Source of the DNA: CAZOWW01 sp964583765
Lineage (GTDB): Bacteria > Actinomycetota > Actinomycetes > Actinomycetales > Kineosporiaceae
Direction: 5' to 3'
Assembly: GCA_964583765.1 (NCBI GenBank)
Contig: CAZOWW010000003.1
Location: 30,993-94,992, forward strand
DNA length: 64,000 nt
Positions 26,282 through 35,219 of the stretch are shown here, piece after piece; the first letter of the stretch is position 1, and each line of letters starts with the position of its first letter. The notes under the pieces were generated by a model that saw only the letters and a list, made by a program, of their open reading frames with translations, made no database searches and was not told where the DNA came from. The translations under genes and the position numbers were made by a program.

Positions 26282-28798
26282 ATGACCGCCCAGGGGAATC
26301 CCGCAGCACGCAACGGATCCGCATCTGCTCTCAGCACCACGACGATCCCGCTCGACGAGCACCAGGAGTCCCCCGAGCGGCACGTCGCCCACACCCCCTA
26401 TCTGCGGGGCTCGGACGTCGCCTCGCTCAACGCGTGGTGGCGTGCGGCCAACTACCTGTCCGTGGGGCAGATCTACCTCATGGACAACCCACTGCTGCGG
26501 GAACCGCTCAAGTCGGACCACATCAAGCCCCGGCTGCTCGGCCACTGGGGCACCACCCCGGGCCTGAACTTCGTGCACGCCCACCTCAACCGCGTCATCA
26601 TCGCCCGGGACCTGGACATGATCTACGTGTTCGGCCCGGGACACGGCGGTCCCGCCGCGGTGGCCGGAGCCTGGCTGGACGGGCGCTACTCGGAGATCTA
26701 CCCGGAGGTCGCCCAGGACGAGCCCGGCATGCGCCGGCTGTTCACGCAGTTCTCGTTCCCCGGCGGCATCCCCTCGCACGTGGCGCCGGAGACACCGGGG
26801 TCCATCCACGAGGGGGGCGAGCTCGGCTACTCGCTCTCGCACGCCTTCGGTGCCGCCTTCGACAACCCCGACCTGATCGTGGCCTGCGTGGTGGGCGACG
26901 GCGAGGCCGAGACCGGCCCCCTGGCCGCCAGCTGGCACTCGACGAAGTTCCTCGACCCGATCGGCGACGGCGCGGTGCTGCCGATCCTGCACCTGAACGG
27001 CTACAAGATCGCCAGCCCGACGGTGCTCGCGCGCATTCCCGAGCCCGAACTGGTCGCCCTCCTCACGGGCTGCGGCTGGGATCCGCTCATCGTGTCCGGC
27101 AGCGACCCGGAGGGCATGCACCACGCCTTCGCCCGGGCCCTGGACGCCTGCCTCGACCGCATCCAGGCCATCCAGGGCGACGCCCGGCGGAACGGGGTCC
27201 ACGCCCGGGTGCGCTGGCCGATGCTCGTCCTGCGCTCCCCCAAGGGCTGGACCGGGCCGGTGGAGGTGGACGGCCTGCCGAGCGAGAACAGCTGGCGCTC
27301 GCACCAGGTGCCCCTCACCGACCCGCGGCACGACCCGGAGCACCTGTCGATCCTCGAGAGCTGGATGCGCTCCTACCGGCCTCAGGAGCTCTTCGACGAC
27401 GCCGGCGCGCCCGTGCCGCTCGTGCGATCGCTGTCCCCGGACGGGGAACGCCGGATGAGCGCCAACCCGCAGACGAACGGCGGCGAGCTGCTGCGGGAGC
27501 TGCGGATGCCGGACTTCCGGGAGTTCGCGGTGCCGGTGTCCAGCCCGGGGACCGGCGCCGTCGAGGCGACCCGGGTGCTGGGGGACTTCCTCGGCGCGGT
27601 CGTGCAGGCGAATCTCGACCAGCGGAACTTCCGGATCTTCGCGCCGGACGAGAACAACTCCAACCGACTCCAGGCCGTGCTGGAGGTCACCGAACGGTCC
27701 TGGACGGCCGAACGGGTGCCCGGCGACGAGCACCTGGCCGTGGGCGGGCGGGTGATGGAGATCCTGTCCGAGACGACCTGTCAGGGCTGGCTGGAGGGCT
27801 ACCTGCTGACCGGACGGCACGGCCTGTTCAACTGCTACGAGGCCTTCATCCACATCGTCGACTCGATGGTCAACCAGCACGCGAAGTGGCTCAAGACGAT
27901 CCGCCGTCTGGCCTGGCGGCGTCCGATCGCGTCCCTGAACTACCTGCTCACCTCGCACGTGTGGCGCCAGGACCACAACGGGTTCAGCCACCAGGACCCC
28001 GGCTTCATCGACCACATGGTCAACAAGAAGGCGGACGTGGTGCGGGTGTACCTGCCGCCGGACGCGAACACCCTGCTCTCGGTGGCCGACCACTGCCTGC
28101 GCAGCCGCAACTACGTCAACGTCGTGGTGGCCGGCAAGCAGCCCGCACTGCAGTACCTGAGCATGGAGCAGGCGATCGTGCACTGCACCAAGGGCATCGG
28201 GATCTGGGAGTGGGCCAGCACGGACGCGGGCAAGGTGCCGGACGTGGTGATGGCCTGCGCCGGGGACGTACCCACCCAGGAGACCCTGGCCGCCGTGGAC
28301 ATCCTGCTCGGGTTCTTCCCCGACCTGCGCATCCGGGTGGTCAACGTGGTCGACCTCATGCGCCTGCAGGACGAACGGGAGCACCCCCACGGCCTGTCCG
28401 ACACCGCGTTCGACTCCCTGTTCACCCAGGACAAGCCGGTCATCTTCGCGTACCACGGCTATCCGTGGCTCATCCACCGCCTCACCTACCGGCGGACCAA
28501 CCACCACAACATCCACGTGCGCGGCTACAAGGAGGAGGGCACCACCACCACGCCCTTCGACATGTGCGTGATGAACCAGATCGACCGCTTCCACCTGGCG
28601 ATGGACGCGATCGACCGGATCCCGCAGCTCGGGGACGACGCGGCGCACCACCGGCAGGCCCTCGAGGACATCCTGATCCTCCACCGCCAGCACACCCGCA
28701 CCACCGGCGAGGATCTCCCCCAGGTGCGGACCTGGTCCTGGACGCGCCCGGCCCCGGAATCGCCGAGCGCCGGCCCGGCTGAGCCTCGGATCCGCTGA
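26282..28798 (+). CDS. xfp: Xylulose-5-phosphate/fructose-6-phosphate phosphoketolase
   Basis: Thiamine-diphosphate enzyme that splits xylulose 5-phosphate (and often fructose 6-phosphate) with phosphate into acetyl phosphate and a shorter sugar phosphate. It has 838 aa, the usual size. Both family signatures are present: EGGELGYSLSHAFGAAFDNP and HVWRQDHNGFSHQDPGF, plus the cofactor motif GDGEAETGPL. The ATG at 26282 is chosen as the family alignment begins soon after. It is divergent from rlmN and has no acetate kinase gene beside it. The stop codon lies inside a tandem repeat. Confidence 0.95.
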   Translation: MTAQGNPAARNGSASALSTTTIPLDEHQESPERHVAHTPYLRGSDVASLNAWWRAANYLSVGQIYLMDNPLLREPLKSDHIKPRLLGHWGTTPGLNFVHAHLNRVIIARDLDMIYVFGPGHGGPAAVAGAWLDGRYSEIYPEVAQDEPGMRRLFTQFSFPGGIPSHVAPETPGSIHEGGELGYSLSHAFGAAFDNPDLIVACVVGDGEAETGPLAASWHSTKFLDPIGDGAVLPILHLNGYKIASPTVLARIPEPELVALLTGCGWDPLIVSGSDPEGMHHAFARALDACLDRIQAIQGDARRNGVHARVRWPMLVLRSPKGWTGPVEVDGLPSENSWRSHQVPLTDPRHDPEHLSILESWMRSYRPQELFDDAGAPVPLVRSLSPDGERRMSANPQTNGGELLRELRMPDFREFAVPVSSPGTGAVEATRVLGDFLGAVVQANLDQRNFRIFAPDENNSNRLQAVLEVTERSWTAERVPGDEHLAVGGRVMEILSETTCQGWLEGYLLTGRHGLFNCYEAFIHIVDSMVNQHAKWLKTIRRLAWRRPIASLNYLLTSHVWRQDHNGFSHQDPGFIDHMVNKKADVVRVYLPPDANTLLSVADHCLRSRNYVNVVVAGKQPALQYLSMEQAIVHCTKGIGIWEWASTDAGKVPDVVMACAGDVPTQETLAAVDILLGFFPDLRIRVVNVVDLMRLQDEREHPHGLSDTAFDSLFTQDKPVIFAYHGYPWLIHRLTYRRTNHHNIHVRGYKEEGTTTTPFDMCVMNQIDRFHLAMDAIDRIPQLGDDAAHHRQALEDILILHRQHTRTTGEDLPQVRTWSWTRPAPESPSAGPAEPRIR

Positions 28799-28846
28799 GC
28801 CCGGATCGGTCGGGATCAGCCCCGGATCGGCTGAGTCCCGGATCGG
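28778..28846 (+). repeat. Tandem repeat spanning the phosphoketolase stop codon
   Basis: Four degenerate units of 16-19 bp start at 28778, 28794, 28813 and 28830, with the core gctgagcccggatcgg. The second holds the actual stop codon (28796-28798). Confidence 0.82.
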
Positions 28847-28862
28847 CCTCCTACCTCCGGGC

Positions 28863-28982
28863 TCACTCGATGCGGTCGAGGTGCTGGTGCACGATGCCGC
28901 GGTGAGTGACGCGTACCGCGGCCGGACGTCGGGCCTCCTCGGCGGTTTGATGAAAGTGGTCGACCTTGTCCCGGCTGCTCAG
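28863..28982 (-). other. Short open frame after the antitoxin, possible toxin remnant
   Basis: Directly after the antitoxin stop, a different minus-strand frame is open for about 40 codons and ends at TGA (28863-28865), with the peptide end VTHRGIVHQHLDRIE. It has no ATG, GTG or TTG start in the open part. It sits where a toxin gene is expected, but it is far too short and matches no toxin family that I recognise. Confidence 0.2.
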
Positions 28983-29254
28983 AGTCCGGACTCGGACATC
29001 AGGTCAGCCGAGGAGATCATCCGCGCCGTGCCCGTGACCGACTCGGCCAGACGCTCGTCCGCGATGCGGGCGTCCTCGCGATCCAGGAGCTCCTCGTAGG
29101 CCTCGACCAGTGAGGCCGGCACGATCGCGGCAGCACGCACGCCGGATCGTCCCAGGATCACGTACGTGATCTCACCGTCGTGGACGGCCCGATTCACCGC
29201 CTCGCTGAACTTGTTGCGAGCGTCGGTGACGCTCGACTCCACTGCTTCGCCCAT
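28979..29254 (-). CDS. Phd/YefM family antitoxin
   Basis: A 91-aa DNA-binding antitoxin of the Phd/YefM family. The N-terminal fold is clear from VTDARNKFSEAVNRAV followed by TYVILGRSGVRAAAIVPASLVEAYEELLD. In typical systems it represses its own promoter and neutralises a toxin encoded just downstream. Here no complete downstream toxin gene is visible; the next 180 bp hold a 40-codon open stretch and the phosphoketolase repeat. It may be solitary or the remainder of a decayed pair. Confidence 0.82.
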   Translation of the reverse strand: MGEAVESSVTDARNKFSEAVNRAVHDGEITYVILGRSGVRAAAIVPASLVEAYEELLDREDARIADERLAESVTGTARMISSADLMSESGL

Positions 29255-29631
29255 GCCCCCACGATGCGCCCAACACGCTGGAAACGCGATCTACTTCCTG
29301 TCTCACGGCACTCACCCGCACCCTCGTGCCGTTGCGCCCGGCGGTTTGCCCGGAACCGCGCACGGCACGTGGACCGGCGGGCGCTGGACCGGTTCGGGGA
29401 TCGTGGACCCGGAACCGAACTCATCATCCCCGGACCGACCCGCGGCCGTTCGCCGTCGCCAACCTGTCCGCATCCTGGTCGTGGAGCCCGCTCCGCTCCC
29501 CCTGGACGCCCGGGTAGAGGCGATCGGCCTCGTCCTGCAGTGGTGCAGGACGAGGCCGATCGAGGCATCGAGACCATGAATCCGAGCGAGTGCTCAGCGG
29601 GTGGGCAGCGCGCCCAGGTGGAGCAGCACGC
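29255..29631. other. Intergenic region between antitoxin and cdsA
   Basis: A 377-bp gap with no convincing gene. It contains the strong hairpin at 29521-29562 on the cdsA side. The antitoxin promoter should be on its left side but no consensus was recognised. Confidence 0.5.
29521..29562 (-). terminator. Perfect 19-bp hairpin terminator after cdsA
   Basis: Arms 29521-29539 and 29544-29562 pair perfectly over 19 bp with a 4-nt loop (gtgg). It lies about 70 bp past the cdsA stop and has no T-run, as usual for actinobacterial terminators. Confidence 0.8.
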
Positions 29632-32610
29632 TCAGTGAAGGAGCACGTTCAGCAGGACGAAGACCACCGGGGCCGAGGGCAACAGGGAGTCGAGGCGGTC
29701 CATGACCCCCCCGTGGCCCGGCAGGATGCTGCTCATGTCCTTGATGCCCAGATCCCGCTTGAGCAGGGACTCGGCCAGGTCACCGAGCGTCGCCGAGACG
29801 ACGACCGCGGCTCCGATCACCGCCCCCACCCAGAGCTGGCCGTGCAGCCAGTAGTGGATGCTCGCCGACCCACTGGCCATGCAGGCCACGGTCGACCCGA
29901 CGAAGCCTTCCCAGGACTTCTTGGGGCTCACCTTGGGCGCCATCGGGTGCTTGCCGAGCGTGGCGCCCACGGCGTACCCGCCGATGTCGCTGGAGATGGT
30001 CACCAGGACGAAGACGAGCACCCGCACCGGACCTTCGGAGCTCGCCAGCAGCAGGATCGCGAAGCCTGCGAGGAACGGTACGTAGGCCGCGGTGAACACC
30101 CCGGCCGCCACATCGCGGACTGCTCCCCCGATGCCGTCGATGAGCCGCCACAGCAGCATGCCGAAGGCCGTCAGGGAGAACGAGACGAGCAGCCCCTCCT
30201 CACCCGCCACGTAGGCGGAGATGAGCATGCCGATCGACCCGACCGCGAGCGGGATCACCGGGATGGTGATGCCCTTGCTGGACACCGCGCCGGCGATCTC
30301 CCAGACGCCCACGACGACCGCGAAGCAGGCCAGACCGATGAAGACCTCCTTGCGGAAGGCAAGGCTGGCGTAGACCGCGCTGCCGAGCAGCAGGCCCACG
30401 CCGATGGCCGCGGGCACGTTGCGCCCGCCTCGGCGCCGCGTCGGCACGGGTGTGGGCGCGGTCACCGGGGGCGTGCGGTCCTTGGCAACCGCCTGCTTCT
30501 TGCCCGGCTTCTCCTTGGGCGCCTTGTCCTTCGCGCCGGAGCCGCGTCCGGACCGGCCGGTCGTCGCCCCGGCGCCGGCGATCGCCTCGTCGAGCGAGGC
30601 GAAGACCTCGTCGTCCACCGCCGGCGGCATCCGCAGCAGGTCCGTCTCCTCGAAGGGATCCGGAGCCGCCGGTGACAGGCGCGAGGGTGGAGCCGGCGGA
30701 ACGGGGACCCCTGCACGGGCGGACGCCGGGGCTCCGCGGCCCTGCTTCTGGCCACCCTTGCGCCCCCGGGCCGACTGGCCGGAGTGCGCGGGCGGGAAGA
30801 CGTCGTCGACGGAGGCGATCTGGATCGTCTGCTCCCCGGTGTCCGGGGTCGCGCCACGGGCAAGAGAGCCGGTTCCGGCAGCGGCGGCCGAGGCGGCCCC
30901 GGGGACAGCGCCCGTGCTCGTGGCCGCCGTTGCGCCTGTGTGCCGACGCCAGGCGGCGGTGTCACCGAACTGATCCCCACCCAGCGGCCCGGTGGCCGGC
31001 GAACGGTCGGACCCCGCCCGGGGCTGGGACAGCCCGCTCGGAACGGACGGCGCGCTCCCCGTGGCACCGCCGCGGGCGATGCCGAGACCGCTGTCCAGGT
31101 CGATGAATCGATCAGGACCCGACTCCGACGCGGCTGCCGACGGTTCGGACCGCGAGAACCGGGCGGCCACGTCGTCCAGGGCCAGCCAGGAGCCCGTGAC
31201 CGGATCGACCCGTCCGAGCTGGCCGGTGTAGAGCCCCGGCGGCGTGGGGGTCGTTCCCTGGGCGTCGTACCGCACCGTGCCCGCGTCGTACCGACCAGGA
31301 TCGTGCTCGACTCCCCGCCGGCTGCTTGGCACCTGGCTCGGTGACGACGGCGGGTACGACGGGGTCCCCGGGTAGGACGAGCCGGCACCCCTGGGGTCCT
31401 GGTGGCCGGCGGGGTTCTGGTACCCACTGGGGTCTTGGTAACCACCGGGGCTCTGGTAGCCACCGGGGCTCTGGGACGACGCACCGGGGAGGGAACCGGT
31501 GGCGGGGTCCCACGGCGCGGTCGAGTCGCGGTACAGCGAGTCGCGGTACGAGGAGCCGCTGCCGGACGACGGGCGATAGGGCGCGGGCTCCGGCGCGGGC
31601 GGCCGGATCGGGGACGTGTCCAGCGCGTCCGGGTACACCGGGGCCGGAGGGGAGTAGCGAACCGGTCCTGCCGCCGTCGGCGGGTACTGCGAGTAACCCG
31701 CACCCGAGGGAGCGGAACCGCCGTAGCGGGACTCGGCCGCGTAGGGATCGCCGCCGGACCGAGGGCCGGGGGCCGCTCCACCGGACTGCCCGTAGCCGCG
31801 GTTGACCGGATACGAGCCGGTGAAGGGATCGGCGTCGTACCCGAGACGACCGCCGGAGGTCATCGGGCCCGAGGAGGGAGGCGGGTAGGAGCCCGTGGCG
31901 GGCGACGCCGGCGGGTAGGAGCCGGAGTCCCGAGCGCTCGGCAGGTAGGGCTGTGACGGAGCGGCCGGGTAGGACTGGGAGGAAGACGGGTAGGGCTGCG
32001 ACGGAGCGGCCGGGTAGGACTGCGACGGGTAGGAGCCCGTCCGGTAGGGATCCGGAGCACCGGAGGTCTCGTACCCTCCGCCGGTCTCCCGGGCCCCGCC
32101 GGGCCGCGACTCGGCCCTGCGGCCCGTCTCACCCTGCACCGGCTGGGAGCCGGGGACCTGGGGCATGGAACCACTGCGCCCGGCGTCGAACAGTCCGGGA
32201 CCACCCGGCGCCGGTCGCGCCGCGGGCGCCCCGAAAGCGCCGGTGTCCGGGGGCGCTGCGGGCGCGCCGAAGGCGGACCCTCCGGAGCCACCCCCGCGTC
32301 CTCGGGCCCACCAGGGCATCGCTCCCTCGGCCGGGGCATCGCCTCTGCCCGCGCCGGGAGCACCACCGCCCGGCCCCTGCCCCGAGGCCGGCCAGCTCGA
32401 CTGCGCGGACCCCTGGGCGGGCGTCGGGTCGGGCCAGGATCCCCGCGACGGCGGGAGGTCCGAGCTCGGCCGGGAAGGCGTCGGCGACTGCACACCGACG
32501 ATGTCGGCCCACGACTCGTCCCCGTCCGCGCCTGGCGCGGACGGGGGTTCGGCGCGATCCGGTCGACGGCGACGCAGTGGCTGTTCGCCCGGCCAGGGTC
32601 CTTGATCCAC
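29632..32610 (-). CDS. cdsA: Phosphatidate cytidylyltransferase with giant disordered N-terminus
   Basis: The C-terminal 268 residues (725-992) are a CDP-diacylglycerol synthase: eight or so membrane helices, PKKSWEGFVGS and the family signature around KDMSSILPGHGGVMDRLDS. It makes CDP-diacylglycerol from phosphatidate and CTP in the membrane. Residues 1-724 are hydrophilic and low-complexity, rich in P, S, G, Y and Q, with repeats such as QSPGGYQ and SQSYPAAPSQPY. Many actinobacterial CdsA proteins have a short proline-rich N-terminus, but this one is several times longer than I would expect. The frame is open throughout, and the GTG start at 32610 lies one base after the frr stop with GAGG upstream, so the long form is probably real. 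Confidence 0.9.
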   Translation of the reverse strand: MDQGPWPGEQPLRRRRPDRAEPPSAPGADGDESWADIVGVQSPTPSRPSSDLPPSRGSWPDPTPAQGSAQSSWPASGQGPGGGAPGAGRGDAPAEGAMPWWARGRGGGSGGSAFGAPAAPPDTGAFGAPAARPAPGGPGLFDAGRSGSMPQVPGSQPVQGETGRRAESRPGGARETGGGYETSGAPDPYRTGSYPSQSYPAAPSQPYPSSSQSYPAAPSQPYLPSARDSGSYPPASPATGSYPPPSSGPMTSGGRLGYDADPFTGSYPVNRGYGQSGGAAPGPRSGGDPYAAESRYGGSAPSGAGYSQYPPTAAGPVRYSPPAPVYPDALDTSPIRPPAPEPAPYRPSSGSGSSYRDSLYRDSTAPWDPATGSLPGASSQSPGGYQSPGGYQDPSGYQNPAGHQDPRGAGSSYPGTPSYPPSSPSQVPSSRRGVEHDPGRYDAGTVRYDAQGTTPTPPGLYTGQLGRVDPVTGSWLALDDVAARFSRSEPSAAASESGPDRFIDLDSGLGIARGGATGSAPSVPSGLSQPRAGSDRSPATGPLGGDQFGDTAAWRRHTGATAATSTGAVPGAASAAAAGTGSLARGATPDTGEQTIQIASVDDVFPPAHSGQSARGRKGGQKQGRGAPASARAGVPVPPAPPSRLSPAAPDPFEETDLLRMPPAVDDEVFASLDEAIAGAGATTGRSGRGSGAKDKAPKEKPGKKQAVAKDRTPPVTAPTPVPTRRRGGRNVPAAIGVGLLLGSAVYASLAFRKEVFIGLACFAVVVGVWEIAGAVSSKGITIPVIPLAVGSIGMLISAYVAGEEGLLVSFSLTAFGMLLWRLIDGIGGAVRDVAAGVFTAAYVPFLAGFAILLLASSEGPVRVLVFVLVTISSDIGGYAVGATLGKHPMAPKVSPKKSWEGFVGSTVACMASGSASIHYWLHGQLWVGAVIGAAVVVSATLGDLAESLLKRDLGIKDMSSILPGHGGVMDRLDSLLPSAPVVFVLLNVLLH
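31393..31482 (-). repeat. In-frame 18-bp repeat in the cdsA extension
   Basis: Five 18-bp units start at 31393, 31411, 31429, 31447 and 31465 and encode GYQ-P hexapeptides. A separate 45-bp period duplication lies at 31944-31977 and 31989-32022, encoding SYPAAPSQPY twice. Confidence 0.9.
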
Positions 32611-32611
32611 G

Positions 32612-33169
32612 TTATACCTCGAGCAGTTCTGTCTCCTTGTGGCGCAGCAGATCGTCGATGCTCTCGACGTACCGCTTCGTCACCTGCTCCAGCTCCTTCT
32701 CGGCCCGTCCGACCTCGTCCTCGCCGGCCTCGCCGTCCCGCATGATGCGGTCGAGTTCTTCCTTGGCACGCCGGCGCACGTTGCGCACGGAGACCCGTGC
32801 GTCCTCCGCCTTGTGCTTGGCAATCTTGATGTACTCGCGCCGACGTTCCTGGGTGAGTTCAGGCAGGACCACCCGGATGATGGAGCCGTCGTTGCTGGGG
32901 TTCACCCCGAGGTCGGAGTCCCGAAGGGCCCGCTCGATGGCTCCCATCGCGCTGCGGTCATAGGGAGTGATCACCACGACGCGTGCCTCCGGCGTGGCGA
33001 ACGACGCCAGCTGCTGCAGAGGAGTCGGTGAACCGTAGTAGTCCACGTGAATCTTGGTGAAGAGGGATGGGTTGGCCCGTCCCGTACGGATCGCCGCGAA
33101 GTCATCCTTGGCCACGTCGACCGCCTTGCTCATCTTCTCCTCCGCTTCGAGGAGAGTGTCGTCGATCAC
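32612..33169 (-). CDS. frr: Ribosome recycling factor
   Basis: Releases ribosomes from mRNA after termination, together with EF-G. Full length (185 aa) with the family pattern IRTGRANPSLFTKIHVDYYGSPTPLQQLA and the C-terminal helical bundle LTQERRREYIKIAKHKAEDARVSVRNVRR. It lies between pyrH and cdsA in the conserved order and is separated from cdsA by one base. Confidence 0.97.
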   Translation of the reverse strand: MIDDTLLEAEEKMSKAVDVAKDDFAAIRTGRANPSLFTKIHVDYYGSPTPLQQLASFATPEARVVVITPYDRSAMGAIERALRDSDLGVNPSNDGSIIRVVLPELTQERRREYIKIAKHKAEDARVSVRNVRRRAKEELDRIMRDGEAGEDEVGRAEKELEQVTKRYVESIDDLLRHKETELLEV

Positions 33170-33254
33170 CGTCGCTCCTTCATCCGGCCTTCATGCGGCC
33201 CTCGTTGGCACTGCTCGCCTGCGCACGGCCCGCCCGGCGCAGCGGGTGGTTCGA

Positions 33255-34058
33255 TCAGCCGGCGGTGACGAGCGTGCCGATCCTCTCACCTCGGACCGCC
33301 CTGGCCACGTTTCCCTCACCCTCCATGCCGAACACAATCATGGGCAACCTGTTGTCCATGCACAGGCTGAACGCGGTCGCGTCCACCACCCGGAGTCGCC
33401 GGCGCAGCGCCTCCACGTAGGTGACCTCGTCCAGCTTGACGGCCGTGCTGTCCACGCGAGGATCGGCAGTGTAGACGCCGTCGACCCCACTCTTGCTCAT
33501 CAAGACGACGTCCGCACGGATCTCCAGCGCGCGCTGGGCGGCGGTCGTGTCCGTGGAGAAGTACGGCGCGCCCAGACCGGCCCCGAAGATCACGACCCGG
33601 CCCTTCTCGAGGTGGCGGATCGCGCGTCGCGGGATGTACGGCTCGGCGACCTGCCCCATGGTGATGGCGGTCTGCACGCGTGTGTCCACACCGCGCTGTT
33701 CGAGGAAGTCCTGCAGGGCGAGGCAGTTCATAACCGTACCGAGCATGCCCATGTAGTCGGCCCGGGACCGGTCGAAGCCACGCTGGGACAGCTGGGCCCC
33801 CCGGAAGAAGTTGCCACCACCCACGACGACCGAGACCTGCACGCCCTCGCCCACCACGGTGGCCAGCTGGCCGGCCAGCACGCTCAGCACATCGGGGTCG
33901 ATGCCCAGCCGCCCGTTACCGAACACCTCGCCGGACAGCTTGAGCACGACGCGACCGTACCGCGAGTCCCGGGAGTCGGCGGCAGGCTCCTGCCACGGTT
34001 CACCGATCGGTTCGGCCGTCCCGGTCCCGCTCCCCTGCTGCGCCACGCTCGTGGGCAC
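33255..34058 (-). CDS. pyrH: UMP kinase
   Basis: Bacterial UMP kinase of the amino-acid-kinase fold, which phosphorylates UMP to UDP. Conserved parts are RVVLKLSGEVFG, VVVGGGNFFRGAQL, the GTDTTAAQRALEI-like site (here FSTDTTAAQRALEIRADVVLMSKSGVDGVY) and the C-terminal GTLV. The GTG at 34058 is preferred because AGAGGAG lies seven bases upstream; a GTG six bases earlier is too close. The N-terminus has about 35 extra, weakly conserved residues, common in actinobacteria. Confidence 0.95.
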   Translation of the reverse strand: MPTSVAQQGSGTGTAEPIGEPWQEPAADSRDSRYGRVVLKLSGEVFGNGRLGIDPDVLSVLAGQLATVVGEGVQVSVVVGGGNFFRGAQLSQRGFDRSRADYMGMLGTVMNCLALQDFLEQRGVDTRVQTAITMGQVAEPYIPRRAIRHLEKGRVVIFGAGLGAPYFSTDTTAAQRALEIRADVVLMSKSGVDGVYTADPRVDSTAVKLDEVTYVEALRRRLRVVDATAFSLCMDNRLPMIVFGMEGEGNVARAVRGERIGTLVTAG

Positions 34059-34272
34059 GGTCACTCTCCTCTGCTCAGGGGGCCCCGGATGCCCGGAGCC
34101 CACGCGTCGACCGGCCCCGACGGCCGGCCCGTCCCCCAGAAGTCTGCACCACGGACGGACCGTCAGCGCACGGACACCTTCAGCACTGGTTTTCCCGCAG
34201 GCTCCCCGTGCGCCCGCCGCCGGTCGGCTGCCCGTGGTGGGACGGTCGAGCTCAGGCCCGGGCGGGAAGACG

Positions 34273-34315
34273 GACGACGGCTCCCCACCCGCGGAGCGGG
34301 TGGGGAGCCGTCGTC
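34273..34315 (-). terminator. Perfect 19-bp hairpin terminator after tsf
   Basis: Arms 34273-34291 and 34297-34315 pair perfectly with a 5-nt loop, starting about 20 bp after the tsf stop. It separates rpsB-tsf from pyrH-frr-cdsA. Confidence 0.85.
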
Positions 34316-34335
34316 ACTTCGTGCGGGGTACCTGC

Positions 34336-35163
34336 TCAGGCACCGACCCGGAACCGGGCGAAGCCGGTGGCGTTCACGCCGGCCTCGGCGAGAACCTGCG
34401 AGACCACCTTGCTCTGGTCCTTGGCGAACTTCTGCTCGACCAGCACGTTCTCCTTGAAGAAACCGGACAGCCGACCCTCGACGATCTTGGGGAGCGCGCC
34501 CGCGGGCTTGCCCTCCTCGCGAGCGGTCTCCTCCGCGATGCGCCGCTCGTTGGCCACCACGTCCGCCGGCACGTCCTCGCGGCTCAGGTACTTGGGCGGC
34601 AGCGCCGCGATGTGCAGCGCGACGTCCCGGACCACGTCCGCGGCGCCGTCCGCACCGAGCAGGACGCCGACCTGCGGGGGCAGGTCCTTGCTCGTCTTGT
34701 GCAGGTAGCTGACCACGTAGGGAGCCTCGAGACGGGCGACCCGACGAACCTCGATCTTCTCGCCGATCATGGCGCTGGAGTCCTTCACGAGCTCGGCCAG
34801 GGTCCGTCCGGGCTCGACCTCGCTCGCGAGGAGGGAGGCGGCGTCCTCGGCCTTGACGGCCACGGCCTGCGCCAGCACCTGGTCGGCCAACTCCTGGAAC
34901 TTGCCGCCCTTGGCGACGAAGTCGGTCTCGCAGTTCACCTCGACCAGCACACCCACGCCGTCGCCGACGTAGGTGGCGACCAGGCCGTTGGAGGCCGTCC
35001 GGCTCTCCCGCTTGGCCACACCGGCCTGGCCCTTGATGCGAAGGTGCTCCACGGCTTTGTCGAAGTCGCCCTCGTTGCTCACGAGAGCGTTCTTGCAGTC
35101 GAGCATTCCGGCGCCGGTGAGCTCACGCAGCCGCTTCACGTCGGCGGCGCTGATGTTCGCCAT
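34336..35163 (-). CDS. tsf: Elongation factor Ts
   Basis: Nucleotide exchange factor for EF-Tu, 275 aa. The N-terminal UBA domain (ISAADVKRLRELTGAGMLDCKNAL) and the core motif EVNCETDFVAKGGKFQELA are present. It follows rpsB by 56 bp and precedes a strong terminator. Confidence 0.97.
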   Translation of the reverse strand: MANISAADVKRLRELTGAGMLDCKNALVSNEGDFDKAVEHLRIKGQAGVAKRESRTASNGLVATYVGDGVGVLVEVNCETDFVAKGGKFQELADQVLAQAVAVKAEDAASLLASEVEPGRTLAELVKDSSAMIGEKIEVRRVARLEAPYVVSYLHKTSKDLPPQVGVLLGADGAADVVRDVALHIAALPPKYLSREDVPADVVANERRIAEETAREEGKPAGALPKIVEGRLSGFFKENVLVEQKFAKDQSKVVSQVLAEAGVNATGFARFRVGA

Positions 35164-35219
35164 GACTTCCTGGCTCCTGTCTGATCAGTCTGAAGGGGGT
35201 TTCGCGGGCGGCGCGCGCC

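Noticed and set aside
24746..28693. 1315-codon minus-strand open frame extending rlmN upstream
   Set aside because: The upstream two-thirds are antisense to the phosphoketolase gene, whose signatures are clear on the plus strand. High GC content keeps the opposite frame free of stops.
29521..29562. Hairpin considered as a small RNA or tRNA
   Set aside because: A single perfect stem with a 4-nt loop after cdsA is best explained as a terminator; no cloverleaf can be formed.
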